From Bradyrhizobium sp. 195 (GTDB taxonomy: Bacteria > Pseudomonadota > Alphaproteobacteria > Rhizobiales > Xanthobacteraceae): a DNA stretch of 64,000 nt. The translations under genes and the position numbers were made by a program. The DNA lies in NCBI RefSeq assembly GCF_023101665.1, contig NZ_CP082161.1:2976001-3040000 (forward strand). Direction: 5' to 3'. Within the stretch, counting starts at the first letter, position 1; the number at the start of each line of letters is the position of its first letter. Below are positions 17,407 through 26,078 of the stretch, one piece after another. Below the pieces are notes generated by a model, which was not told where the DNA came from, did no database searches, and was given only the letters and a program-made list of their open reading frames with translations.

Positions 17407-18189
17407 ATGCCGCGTTTTGCCGCCAACCTCTCGATGATGTTCACCGAGGTGCCTTTCCTCGATCGCTTCGATGCCGCAGCTCAGGCCGGCTTCACCGCGG
17501 TCGAGTTTCTCTTTCCCTATGATCATCCGGCGGAGGCGGTTGGCGAGCGGCTCAAGCGCAACGGCCTGACCCAGGCACTGTTCAACCTGCCGCCGGGCGA
17601 CTGGAATGCCGGCGAGAAGGGTTTTGCGGCGCTCCCCTCGCGCTTTTCCGATCTCAAGGCGAGCCTGGAGACGGCGTTGCCCTACGCCAAGGCGACCGGC
17701 GTCAAGCGCCTGCATTTGATGGCCGGCATTGCCAACCGCGGCGAGCGCGTGGCGATCGAAGCATTCTACAAGTCGGTGGCATGGGCCGCGGAATTCTTCG
17801 CACCCCACGGCATCGACATCGTGATCGAGCCGATCAATGCCCGCAACGTGCCCGGCTACTTCCTCAACGATTTCGGCTTCGCCCGCGACCTGATCCAGGA
17901 GCTGAGGCTTGCAAACCTGAAGCTCCAGTTCGACATCTATCATTGCGGGATCATCCATGGCGACGTCACCATGCGCCTGCGCGAGATGATGCCGATCATC
18001 GGCCACATCCAGATCGCCAGCATCCCCTCGCGCAACGAGCCCGACGGCGAGGAGCTGAACTATCCGTTCCTGTTCGAAGAGCTTGACCGCCTCGGCTATG
18101 CCGGCTTCGTCGGCTGCGAATACAACCCGCGGGGCAAGACAATCGACGGCCTCGCCTGGTTCAAGCCTTACGCTGGAGTGAAGCCGTGA
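17407..18189 (+). CDS. otnI: 2-oxo-tetronate isomerase (hydroxypyruvate-isomerase family)
   Basis: 260-residue TIM-barrel isomerase. OtnI converts 2-oxo-tetronate to 3-oxo-tetronate; family relatives are hydroxypyruvate isomerases. Typical stretches are the start MPRFAANLSMMFTEVPFLDR, catalytic Glu in IVIEPINARNVPGYF (about residues 139-153), LQFDIYHCGIIHGD (about 177-190), and GCEYNPRGKT with the second catalytic Glu near the C-terminus. Its stop overlaps the GTG start of otnK, so both are translated together. Confidence 0.88.
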   Translation: MPRFAANLSMMFTEVPFLDRFDAAAQAGFTAVEFLFPYDHPAEAVGERLKRNGLTQALFNLPPGDWNAGEKGFAALPSRFSDLKASLETALPYAKATGVKRLHLMAGIANRGERVAIEAFYKSVAWAAEFFAPHGIDIVIEPINARNVPGYFLNDFGFARDLIQELRLANLKLQFDIYHCGIIHGDVTMRLREMMPIIGHIQIASIPSRNEPDGEELNYPFLFEELDRLGYAGFVGCEYNPRGKTIDGLAWFKPYAGVKP

Positions 18190-19463
18190 CACTTGCGTTG
18201 GGCTGCATAGCCGACGATTACACCGGCGCGTCCGATCTCGCCAACACGCTGACGCGCGCGGGCCTGCGCACCGTGCAGACCATCGGCGTGCCCGCGGACG
18301 ATCTGGCGCTGCCCGAGGTCGACGCCGTCGTGGTGTCGCTGAAGAGCCGCTCGATCGAGGCTGGCCTTGCCGTGTCGCGCTCGCGCGCGGCGGAGACATG
18401 GCTGCGCGGCCGCGGCGCTGGTCACGTGCTGTTCAAGATCTGTTCGACCTTCGATTCCACCGATGCCGGCAATATCGGCCCGGTGATGGATGCGCTGCGC
18501 GCCGACTGCGGCGAAGCTGCCGTTCTGGTGACGCCGGCGTTCCCGGAGACCGGGCGCACCGTCTACCAGGGTAACCTCTTCGTCGGCGCCGTGCCGTTGA
18601 ACGAGAGCCCGTTGAAGGACCATCCGCTGAACCCGATGCATGATTCCAACCTGGTGCGCGTGCTGGCGCGCCAGAGCAGGACGCAGATCGGTCTCGTCGA
18701 CCTCGCCACCGTGGCACGCGGCGCGGATGCCGTGCGGACGCGGCTGGCCGAGCTCGCGGGCAAGGGCATCGGCGCCGCCATCATCGACGCCGTGTTCGAC
18801 CGCGACCTCGAGACTATCGGCCTCGTGGCCGGCGAACATCGCTTGTCGGTCGGTGCCTCCGGCATCGGTCTCGGGCTTGCGCGCGCGCTGGTGTCGACAG
18901 GCAAGGTCAAATCGGCTGCTGCGAGCAGCGAGGCAGGCGCGGCGGTCGGCGGACCGGCGGCCTGCCTTGCCGGAAGCTGCTCGCAGGCGACGCTTCAGCA
19001 GATCGCCAATGCCGAACGCGTCATGCCGGTGTTACATCTCGATCCGGAGCAGATTGTCTCAGGCCGGGGCGAAGCGCAGCGCGCGCTCGGCTGGGCTCGG
19101 CCGCTTCTGGCGGATGGTCCGGTCTTGATCGCTTCGAGCGCGACACCGGAAGCCGTTGCCGCCGTTCAGGCACGACACGGCCGCGATGCGGCCGGGCATG
19201 CCATCGAGCAGGCCATGGCCGACATCGCCGACGGCCTGGTGCAGGCCGGCGTCCGGCGCCTGATCGTTGCCGGCGGCGAGACGTCTGGTGCCGTGGTCGA
19301 CCGGTTGAAGATTCCTGGATTTCTCGTCGGAGTAGAGATCGCCCCGGGGGTCCCGGTCCTGCGCGCGGTCGGTGCGGACGCGGGCGAGATGTTGCTTGCC
19401 CTCAAATCGGGCAATTTCGGCGGCGCGGAGTTTTTCACGGAGGCGCTTGGCCTCATGCGCTGA
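18186..19463 (+). CDS. otnK: 3-oxo-tetronate kinase (four-carbon acid sugar kinase)
   Basis: 425-residue DUF1537-type kinase phosphorylating 3-oxo-tetronate at C4. N-terminal substrate domain begins with LGCIADDYTGASDLAN (the DDxTGA motif, residues 5-20); the C-terminal nucleotide-binding half carries RRLIVAGGETSGAVVDRL (about 357-374) and GVEIAPGVPVLRAV. The GTG start at 18186 overlaps the otnI stop. Family members act on threonate or erythronate intermediates, consistent with the three adjacent genes. Length is normal. Confidence 0.9.
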   Translation: MTLALGCIADDYTGASDLANTLTRAGLRTVQTIGVPADDLALPEVDAVVVSLKSRSIEAGLAVSRSRAAETWLRGRGAGHVLFKICSTFDSTDAGNIGPVMDALRADCGEAAVLVTPAFPETGRTVYQGNLFVGAVPLNESPLKDHPLNPMHDSNLVRVLARQSRTQIGLVDLATVARGADAVRTRLAELAGKGIGAAIIDAVFDRDLETIGLVAGEHRLSVGASGIGLGLARALVSTGKVKSAAASSEAGAAVGGPAACLAGSCSQATLQQIANAERVMPVLHLDPEQIVSGRGEAQRALGWARPLLADGPVLIASSATPEAVAAVQARHGRDAAGHAIEQAMADIADGLVQAGVRRLIVAGGETSGAVVDRLKIPGFLVGVEIAPGVPVLRAVGADAGEMLLALKSGNFGGAEFFTEALGLMR

Positions 19464-19504
19464 GCGCAGGGCATTCTTAGCTGCCCATTCATTTCTTTCT
19501 GGCT

Positions 19505-19520
19505 TCCGTACTCGTACGGA
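19505..19520. promoter_or_regulatory. Short perfect inverted repeat upstream of chemoreceptor
   Basis: TCCGTAC (19505-19511), two bases, GTACGGA (19514-19520) lies about 110 bases before the chemoreceptor start. No oligo-T follows, so it is more likely a binding site than a terminator for otnK; function is open. Confidence 0.3.
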
Positions 19521-19630
19521 GTCGTAGTTAACATCTGCTCAGGTGCTCTGGTGTTGGATGTCGGCGCTGCTCCCTTTGGTTGATTCGTAATTCCCGGACG
19601 CCCGCCGGCTCCAGTATAAAGAGACCCAAT

Positions 19631-21322
19631 ATGCTTGCCACCATTTCCATCCGCGCCAAGATTATCAGTGTCGTGGCGTTCCTGCTGGTCGCGATGGCCG
19701 GCATGGGTCTGCTCGCCGTCATGAAAATGCGATCGATGAATGCCAACACCGTCGACATCACCACGAGCTGGATGCCGAGCGTCCGGGTGCTGGGCGATCT
19801 TCGCGCCAGCGTGATCACCTATCGCAACGTGGTGCGCCAGCACATGCTGTCCGAGACCCTCGAAGACAAGCTGGCAAACGAGAAGACCGCCGGCACCGTG
19901 ATCGAGGCACTCGTCAAGGCCCGCGCAAAGTACGAGCCGATGATCACCTCCCCCGAGGAGCGGAAGCTCTACAACGACTGGGCCAAGCTCTGGGACGACT
20001 ACAAGAAGGGCACCGACGAGGTCATGGCGCTGTCGCGCAAGGAGGCCGGCAAGGTCCCGCACGAGGCGCAGGAGCTGAACACCAAGACCGTCAACAAGAT
20101 CGGCCTCGCATCGGATGAGGTTCTGACCAAGGACATCGAGCTCAACACCAAGGGCGGTGACCAAGCCGCGCAGGACGCGGCGGACAGCTATTCCTTCGCC
20201 TTCATGCTGGTCTCGATCATCCTGGGCTCCGCCATCATCGTCGGTATCGGCATCAGCTTCTATCTCGTTCGCGACGTCTCGAGCGGCATCAACTCGATCG
20301 TCGAGCCGATGCAGGCGCTGGGCAGGGGCGACCTTTCCGCCGAGGTCCCGCATCGCGGCGAGAAGACGGAGATCGGCGCCATGGCCGACGTACTCCAGAT
20401 CTTCAAGGAGGCGCTCATCGCCAAGAAGGCCGCGGACGAGGCCGCGGCCGCGGATGCCGAAGCCAAGATCGAGCGCGGCCGCCGCGTCGACAACATCACC
20501 CGCGAATTCGAAACCATGATCGGCGAGATCGTCCAGACCGTGTCGTCGGCTTCGACCCAGCTGGAGGCCTCCGCCTCGACGCTGACGTCGACGGCCGACC
20601 GCTCGCAGAGGCTGGCGACCACCGTTGCCGGAGCTTCGGAGGAAGCCTCGACCAACGTGCAGTCGGTGGCCTCGGCGACCGAAGAGATGGCCTCGTCGGT
20701 CGGCGAGATCAGCCGTCAGGTGCAAGAATCGGCGCGGATGGCGGGCGACGCCGTCGGCCAGGCGCGCGCCACCACCGAACGCGTCAGCGAGCTGTCCAAG
20801 GCCGCGTCCCGCATCGGCGACGTCGTCGAGCTGATCAACACCATCGCCGGCCAGACCAATCTGCTGGCGTTGAACGCAACCATCGAAGCCGCACGTGCCG
20901 GTGAAGCCGGCCGCGGCTTCGCGGTGGTGGCCTCCGAGGTCAAGGCGCTCGCCGAGCAGACCGCGAAGGCGACCGGCGAGATCGGCCAGCAGATCTCCGG
21001 CATCCAGGCGGCGACCAACGATTCGGTCGGCGCCATCAAGGAGATCTCCTCGACCATCGAGCGTCTGTCGGAGATATCGTCGGCGATCGCAGCGGCGGTG
21101 GAAGAGCAGGGCGCGGCGACGCAAGAGATCGCCCGCAACGTGCAGCAGGCCGCGCAGGGCACGCAGCAGGTCTCCTCCAACATCACCGACGTGCAACGCG
21201 GCGCGACCGAGACCGGCACGGCCTCTTCGCAGGTGCTGTCGGCGGCGCAAATGCTGTCGAACGACTCGGGCCGGCTGAAGACCGAAGTCAGCAAGTTCCT
21301 GACCAACGTGCGCGCGGCGTAA
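19631..21322 (+). CDS. Methyl-accepting chemotaxis protein with 4-helix-bundle sensor
   Basis: 563 residues. Layout: membrane segment at about 10-32, a periplasmic helical sensor (about 33-182, four-helix-bundle type), second membrane segment at about 187-208, HAMP linker (about 209-262), and the cytoplasmic signalling domain with the conserved hairpin tip ([20 protein letters not shown], then [16 protein letters not shown], about 400-440). It senses a ligand and controls CheA. ATG at 19631 is used; an upstream in-frame start at 19580 lacks a membrane-anchor context. The C-terminus has no CheR-docking pentapeptide. The ligand is unknown; proximity to the otn genes allows an acid sugar but does not show it. 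Confidence 0.93.
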   Translation: MLATISIRAKIISVVAFLLVAMAGMGLLAVMKMRSMNANTVDITTSWMPSVRVLGDLRASVITYRNVVRQHMLSETLEDKLANEKTAGTVIEALVKARAKYEPMITSPEERKLYNDWAKLWDDYKKGTDEVMALSRKEAGKVPHEAQELNTKTVNKIGLASDEVLTKDIELNTKGGDQAAQDAADSYSFAFMLVSIILGSAIIVGIGISFYLVRDVSSGINSIVEPMQALGRGDLSAEVPHRGEKTEIGAMADVLQIFKEALIAKKAADEAAAADAEAKIERGRRVDNITREFETMIGEIVQTVSSASTQLEASASTLTSTADRSQRLATTVAGASEEASTNVQSVASATEEMASSVGEISRQVQESARMAGDAVGQARATTERVSELSKAASRIGDVVELINTIAGQTNLLALNATIEAARAGEAGRGFAVVASEVKALAEQTAKATGEIGQQISGIQAATNDSVGAIKEISSTIERLSEISSAIAAAVEEQGAATQEIARNVQQAAQGTQQVSSNITDVQRGATETGTASSQVLSAAQMLSNDSGRLKTEVSKFLTNVRAA

Positions 21323-21350
21323 TCCTTCGCGCGACCTGCCGACCAAACCA

Positions 21351-21383
21351 CGAGCGGCGCCAAAAGCGCCGCTCGTCTTGTTT
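21351..21383 (+). terminator. Rho-independent terminator after the chemoreceptor gene
   Basis: Perfect 10-bp stem CGAGCGGCGC / GCGCCGCTCG with a CAAAA loop, followed by TCTTGTTT, 28 bases after the stop codon. It is the clearest classical terminator in the window. Confidence 0.85.
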
Positions 21384-21559
21384 AGGTCGCCTGCGCCCGG
21401 TCGCATAGCTGCGATGTAGATTTCGCAGTGCGGTAGCAGGGAAGTGAATGCAGGATAGTTCTGGTTATTAGCGTTTCCGGCGGTGCTCGGTTAAAGGGGG
21501 ACGGGGATCGCCGTGGGGGCGGCTTCCGTGTTCTCGCTTGACCTGGATTTGCCTGGCGC

Positions 21560-24500
21560 ATGATTGCTCTGGTCCGTATTGCCCTGAGCCGGCCCTACAC
21601 GTTCGTCGTGCTCGCGCTTCTGCTGCTGATCATCGGACCGCTCGCGGCGCTGCGGACCCCGACCGACATCTTCCCGGACATCCGCATTCCCGTGATCGGC
21701 GTGGTCTGGCAGTACACCGGCCTGCCGCCGGACCAGATGTCCGGCCGCATCACGACGCCATTCCAGCGCGCGTTGACGACGACGGTCAACGACATCGAGC
21801 ACATCACGGCCAATTCCTACAACGGCTTTGGCATCATCAAGATCTTCTTCCAGCCCAACGTCGACATCCGCACCGCCAACGCGCAGGTCACCGCGATCTC
21901 GCAGACGCTGCTCAAGCAGATGCCGCCGGGCGCGACGCCGCCCTTGATCCTGAACTACTCGGCGTCCACCGTGCCGATCATCCAGGTGGCGCTGTCGGGC
22001 GACGGCCTGACCGAGCAGAACCTCGCCGATATCGGCATCAACCAGCTCCGCACGCCGCTGGTCACCGTGCCCGGCGCCGCGATCCCTTATCCGTTCGGCG
22101 GCAAGCAGCGTCAGGTCCAGATCGACCTCGATCCCACCGCGCTCCAGGCCCGCGGCCTGTCCGGGCAGGACGTCGCCAATGCGCTCGCGGCCCAGAACCT
22201 GATCACGCCGGTCGGCACCCAGAAGATCGGCCAGTTCGAATACAACATCCAGCTCAACAATTCGCCGCTGCGGATCGAGGAGCTCGGCAATCTGCCGATC
22301 AAGACCGTCAATGGCGCGATGGTCTATGTGCGCGACGTCGCCACCGTCCGCGACGGCAATCCGCCGCAAACGAACATCGTCCATGTCGACGGCAACCGCT
22401 CCGTGCTGATGATGGTGCTGAAGGCGGGCGCGACCTCGACGCTCGATATCATCGCCGGCGTCAAGCAGAAGGTCATCGACGTCAAGGACCAGCTCCCCGA
22501 CGCGCTCAAGATCGGCTTCATCGGTGACCAGTCGGTGTTCGTTCGTGGCGCCATCCAAGGCGTCGCGGTCGAGGGCGTGATCGCGGCGCTGCTCACCAGC
22601 GTCATGATCCTGTTGTTCCTCGGCAGCTGGCGTTCCACGATCATCATCGCGGTCTCGATCCCGCTGTCAGTGCTCGGCGCCATCATCATGCTGTCGGCGA
22701 TCGGCGAGACGCTCAACATCATGACGCTCGGCGGCCTCGCACTCGCGGTCGGCATCCTCGTCGACGACGCCACCGTGACCATCGAGAACATCAACTACCA
22801 TCTGGAGCAGGGCAAGCCGGTCGAGCAGTCGATCCTCGACGGCGCCAACCAGATCGTGACGCCGGCTTTCGTGTCGCTGCTCTGCATCTGCATCGTGTTC
22901 GTGCCGATGTTCTTCCTCAGCGGCGTTGCGCGCTTCCTGTTCGTGCCGATGGCGGAAGCCGTGATGTTCGCGATGATCTGGTCGTTCATCCTGTCGCGCA
23001 CGCTGGTGCCGACCATGGCGAACTATTTGTTGAAGGCGCATGTCCATCACCAGGGTGGGCCGCCGAAATCGCGCAATCCCTTGGTCTGGTTCCAGCGCGG
23101 CTTCGAGGCGCGGTTCGAGCGCATCCGTGGTGGCTACCATGACTTCCTCGGGCTCGCGCTGGCGCACCGTGCGGTGTTCGTGATCGGCTTCATCTGCGTC
23201 GTCGGCGTGTCCTTCGCGCTGGTGCCGTTCTTGGGGCGCAACTTCTTTCCCGCGGTCGATGCCGGCAACATCCTGATGCACGTCCGCACCCAAGTCGGCA
23301 CCCGCGTCGAGGAGACCGCGAACCAGCTCGCCGACGTGCAGAAGGCGGTCCGCAAGCTGATCCCGGGCGAGATCGAGACCATGACCGACAATATCGGCAT
23401 GCCGATCTCCGGCATCAACATGACCTACAACAACACCGGCGTGATCGGCCCGCAGGACGGCGACATCCAGATCAAGCTCAGGGAAGGCCACAAGCCGACG
23501 GAAGAGCACGTGAAGGTGCTCCGCGAGCAGCTGCCGCGGCTATTCCCCGGCGTCAGCTTCGCGTTCCTGCCGGCCGACATCGTCAGCCAGATCCTGAACT
23601 TCGGCGCGCCGGCGCCGATCGACCTGCAGATCCGCGGCGCCAACCTTGCGGCCAACTTCGCTTACGCCAACAATTTGCTCGCCAAGGTCCGCAGGATCCC
23701 CGGCGTTGCCGATGCGCGCATCCAGCAATCGCCGAACGCTCCGACCTTCAACATCGATGTCGACCGCACCCGCGCGCAATATGTTGGGCTGACCGAGCGC
23801 GATGTCACCAACAGCCTTGTGGTCAATCTCGCCGGCTCCTCACAGGTGGCGCCGACCTATTACCTCAACCCCGACAACGGCGTGTCCTACTCGATCGTGA
23901 TGCAGACGCCGCAGTACCAGATGGACTCGCTCAGCGCGCTGCAGACCCTGCCGATCACGGCGGCCGGCAATGCGCAGTCGCCGATCCTCGGCGGCATTGC
24001 CGACATCAAGCGATCGGCCTCGAGCGCGGTGGTCTCGCAATACGACATCCAGTCGATGGTGCAGATCTTTGCGACCACCTCGGGCCGCGATCTCGGCGCG
24101 GTTGCCGCCGACATCCGCCAGGTGATCGCCGACACCGCAAAGGAGGTGCCGAAGGGCTCCTCCGTCGTGCTGCTCGGGCAGGTGCAGACCATGAACAGCG
24201 CCTTCACCGGCCTCTTGTTCGGCTTGTTGGGTGCGGTCGTGCTGATCTACTTCCTGATCGTCGTGAACTTCCAGTCCTGGTCCGATCCGTTCGTGATCAT
24301 CACCGCCCTGCCGGCCGCGCTCGCCGGCATCGTCTGGATGCTGTTCACGACCGGGACCACGCTCTCGGTGCCCGCGCTGACCGGCGCCATCATGTGCATG
24401 GGCGTTGCCACCGCCAACAGCGTGCTCGTGATCTCCTTCGCGCGCGAGCGCTACGAGGCGCTCGGCGATCCCGTCGCCGCCGCGCTGGAAGCCGGCTTCG

Positions 24501-24739
24501 TCCGGTTCCGCCCGGTGCTGATGACTGCGCTCGCCATGATCATCGGCATGGCGCCGATGGCGCTGGGGCTGGGTGAGGGCGGCGAACAGAATGCGCCGCT
24601 CGGCCGCGCCGTGATCGGCGGCCTGGTCTTTGCAACCTTCGCCACGCTGATGTTTGTCCCCGTGGTGTTCAGCATGGTACACAAAAAGCAAGGCGCCAAA
24701 GCCGCCGCCCCATTGGAGACCTCGCATGTCGCCCACTGA
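21560..24739 (+). CDS. RND efflux pump inner-membrane transporter (AcrB/HAE1-like)
   Basis: 1059 residues, typical length for a trimeric proton-driven exporter. It begins with a cytoplasmic helix and TM1 (about residues 10-32), then a large periplasmic loop, TM2-TM6 with IMTLGGLALAVGILVDDATVTIEN (about 389-412, containing the proton-relay Asp pair), a second periplasmic loop, and TM8-TM12 with GAIMCMGVATANSVL near 945-960 and GxxxxPLGRAVIGGL-like end. It overlaps the adaptor gene by 14 bases. The gene order transporter then adaptor is the reverse of the commonest arrangement. Substrates are not predictable. Confidence 0.93.
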   Translation: MIALVRIALSRPYTFVVLALLLLIIGPLAALRTPTDIFPDIRIPVIGVVWQYTGLPPDQMSGRITTPFQRALTTTVNDIEHITANSYNGFGIIKIFFQPNVDIRTANAQVTAISQTLLKQMPPGATPPLILNYSASTVPIIQVALSGDGLTEQNLADIGINQLRTPLVTVPGAAIPYPFGGKQRQVQIDLDPTALQARGLSGQDVANALAAQNLITPVGTQKIGQFEYNIQLNNSPLRIEELGNLPIKTVNGAMVYVRDVATVRDGNPPQTNIVHVDGNRSVLMMVLKAGATSTLDIIAGVKQKVIDVKDQLPDALKIGFIGDQSVFVRGAIQGVAVEGVIAALLTSVMILLFLGSWRSTIIIAVSIPLSVLGAIIMLSAIGETLNIMTLGGLALAVGILVDDATVTIENINYHLEQGKPVEQSILDGANQIVTPAFVSLLCICIVFVPMFFLSGVARFLFVPMAEAVMFAMIWSFILSRTLVPTMANYLLKAHVHHQGGPPKSRNPLVWFQRGFEARFERIRGGYHDFLGLALAHRAVFVIGFICVVGVSFALVPFLGRNFFPAVDAGNILMHVRTQVGTRVEETANQLADVQKAVRKLIPGEIETMTDNIGMPISGINMTYNNTGVIGPQDGDIQIKLREGHKPTEEHVKVLREQLPRLFPGVSFAFLPADIVSQILNFGAPAPIDLQIRGANLAANFAYANNLLAKVRRIPGVADARIQQSPNAPTFNIDVDRTRAQYVGLTERDVTNSLVVNLAGSSQVAPTYYLNPDNGVSYSIVMQTPQYQMDSLSALQTLPITAAGNAQSPILGGIADIKRSASSAVVSQYDIQSMVQIFATTSGRDLGAVAADIRQVIADTAKEVPKGSSVVLLGQVQTMNSAFTGLLFGLLGAVVLIYFLIVVNFQSWSDPFVIITALPAALAGIVWMLFTTGTTLSVPALTGAIMCMGVATANSVLVISFARERYEALGDPVAAALEAGFVRFRPVLMTALAMIIGMAPMALGLGEGGEQNAPLGRAVIGGLVFATFATLMFVPVVFSMVHKKQGAKAAAPLETSHVAH

Positions 24740-25922
24740 ACCCCGCTCCCCGGTCTCGCGCCGGAAACTGGGCATCTTCGGCGTGGTGGCGCTGATTGCG
24801 GCTGGCCTCGTCGTGGGCACCGGCATCCGCGCCCGCGAAGAGCAGGGCTCCAGGCTGAAGGAGTGGACCGACGACCAGGCCGTTCCCAGCGTCGCGGTGA
24901 CCCAGCCGAGCGCGAAGGCGCTCAGCGCCGCCATCGACCTGCCGGGCCGGCTGGAGGCCTATTACCGCGCGCCGATCTTCTCGCGCGTCTCGGGTTATCT
25001 CAAGAGCTGGAGCGCCGACATCGGCGCCCGCGTCAAGGCAGGGCAGGTGATCGCCGAGATCGAGGCGCCGGACCTGGACCAGCAATTGCTGCAAGCCCGA
25101 GCCGATCTCGCCAGCCAGCAGGCCAGCGCGCGGCTGTCGGAGGCCACGCTGAACCGGCGCAAGACGCTGGTCGCGTCCAACTTCGTTTCCGCGCAGGAGA
25201 TCGACGAGCGCACGGCCGATCTCTCCAACAAGAACGCCGCCGTAAATTCAGGCAAGGCCAACGTCGAGCGTCTGGAAGCGCTGGCCGGCTACAAGAAGAT
25301 CACCGCGCCGTTCGACGGCGTCGTCACCGCGCGCGACACCGACGTCGGTGCGCTGATCAATGCCGGCGGTGGCTCGGGCCCGGCGATGTTCGTGGTCTCC
25401 GACATCACCAAGCTGCGCGTCTACGTCAACGTGCCCCAGAATTACGTGCCGGCCATCAAGATCGGCGCCAAGGCGACGATCACGCTGCCGGAATACCCGA
25501 ACCGGACTTTCCAGGCGACCGTGGAAGCTTCCTCGCAGGCAGTCGACGTCGCCTCCGGTACCACGCGCATGCAGCTCGGGCTCGACAATTCGAGCGGAGA
25601 GCTGATGCCCGGCGGCTATGCCAGCGTGAAGCTGAATCTCCAGCGTGACTCCGCACCGCTCAGCATCCCCGCCAGCGCGTTAATCTTCAACAGCATCGGC
25701 CTGCGCGTTGCCACCGTCGGGCCCGACGACAAGGTGTTGTTCAAGCCCGTGACCATCGCCCGCGACCTCGGCCGCGAGATCGAGCTCGCCTCAGGCATTG
25801 CAGCGGATGACCGCGTCATCACCGCGCCGCCGGACGGCCTCTCCGATGGCGATGTGGTGCGTGTGGTCGGCGCCAAGGCTAAGCCGGCCACGGCCTCCGA
25901 AAAGCAGGCGCCGAAGGGTTAG
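24726..25922 (+). CDS. RND efflux pump periplasmic adaptor (membrane-fusion protein)
   Basis: 398 residues with one N-terminal membrane anchor (about 14-33), a split lipoyl domain (YYRAPIFSRVSGYLKSWSAD near 80-100 and KITAPFDGVVTARDTDVGA near 193-211) enclosing a coiled-coil hairpin (QQLLQARADLASQQASARLSEATLNRRK), then a beta-barrel and membrane-proximal domain. It links the transporter to an outer-membrane channel. It starts within the end of the transporter gene, implying coupled translation. No TolC-like gene follows; a family B repeat does, so the channel must be encoded elsewhere. Confidence 0.92.
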   Translation: MSPTEPRSPVSRRKLGIFGVVALIAAGLVVGTGIRAREEQGSRLKEWTDDQAVPSVAVTQPSAKALSAAIDLPGRLEAYYRAPIFSRVSGYLKSWSADIGARVKAGQVIAEIEAPDLDQQLLQARADLASQQASARLSEATLNRRKTLVASNFVSAQEIDERTADLSNKNAAVNSGKANVERLEALAGYKKITAPFDGVVTARDTDVGALINAGGGSGPAMFVVSDITKLRVYVNVPQNYVPAIKIGAKATITLPEYPNRTFQATVEASSQAVDVASGTTRMQLGLDNSSGELMPGGYASVKLNLQRDSAPLSIPASALIFNSIGLRVATVGPDDKVLFKPVTIARDLGREIELASGIAADDRVITAPPDGLSDGDVVRVVGAKAKPATASEKQAPKG

Positions 25923-25950
25923 GGCGGTCTCGCTCTCCAGACGCAGCTCT

Positions 25951-26075
25951 CGTAGGGTGGGCAAAGGCGCTCTTGCGCCGTGCCCACGAAATTTCTCCAT
26001 CGCATCGAGATCGTGGGCACGCTTCCGCCTTCGCTCTTCGAGCTACGGCGGACAAGTCGCTTTGCCCACCCTACG
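25951..26075. repeat. Intergenic palindromic repeat, family B copy 2
   Basis: Outer arms CGTAGGGTGGGCAAAG and CTTTGCCCACCCTACG with inner GTGCCCACG / CGTGGGCAC pairing. It fills the junction between the convergent adaptor gene and the thiolase-like gene, ending three bases before the latter's stop. Confidence 0.9.
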
Positions 26076-26078
26076 AGA

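Noticed and set aside
19464..19630. Terminator after otnK
   Set aside because: The short palindrome at 19505-19520 lacks a T-run and a GC-rich extended stem, so a terminator could not be supported.
19166..21406. Long minus-strand frame of 746 residues
   Set aside because: Antisense to the chemoreceptor gene; repetitive Arg/Gly/Leu composition and no start signal.
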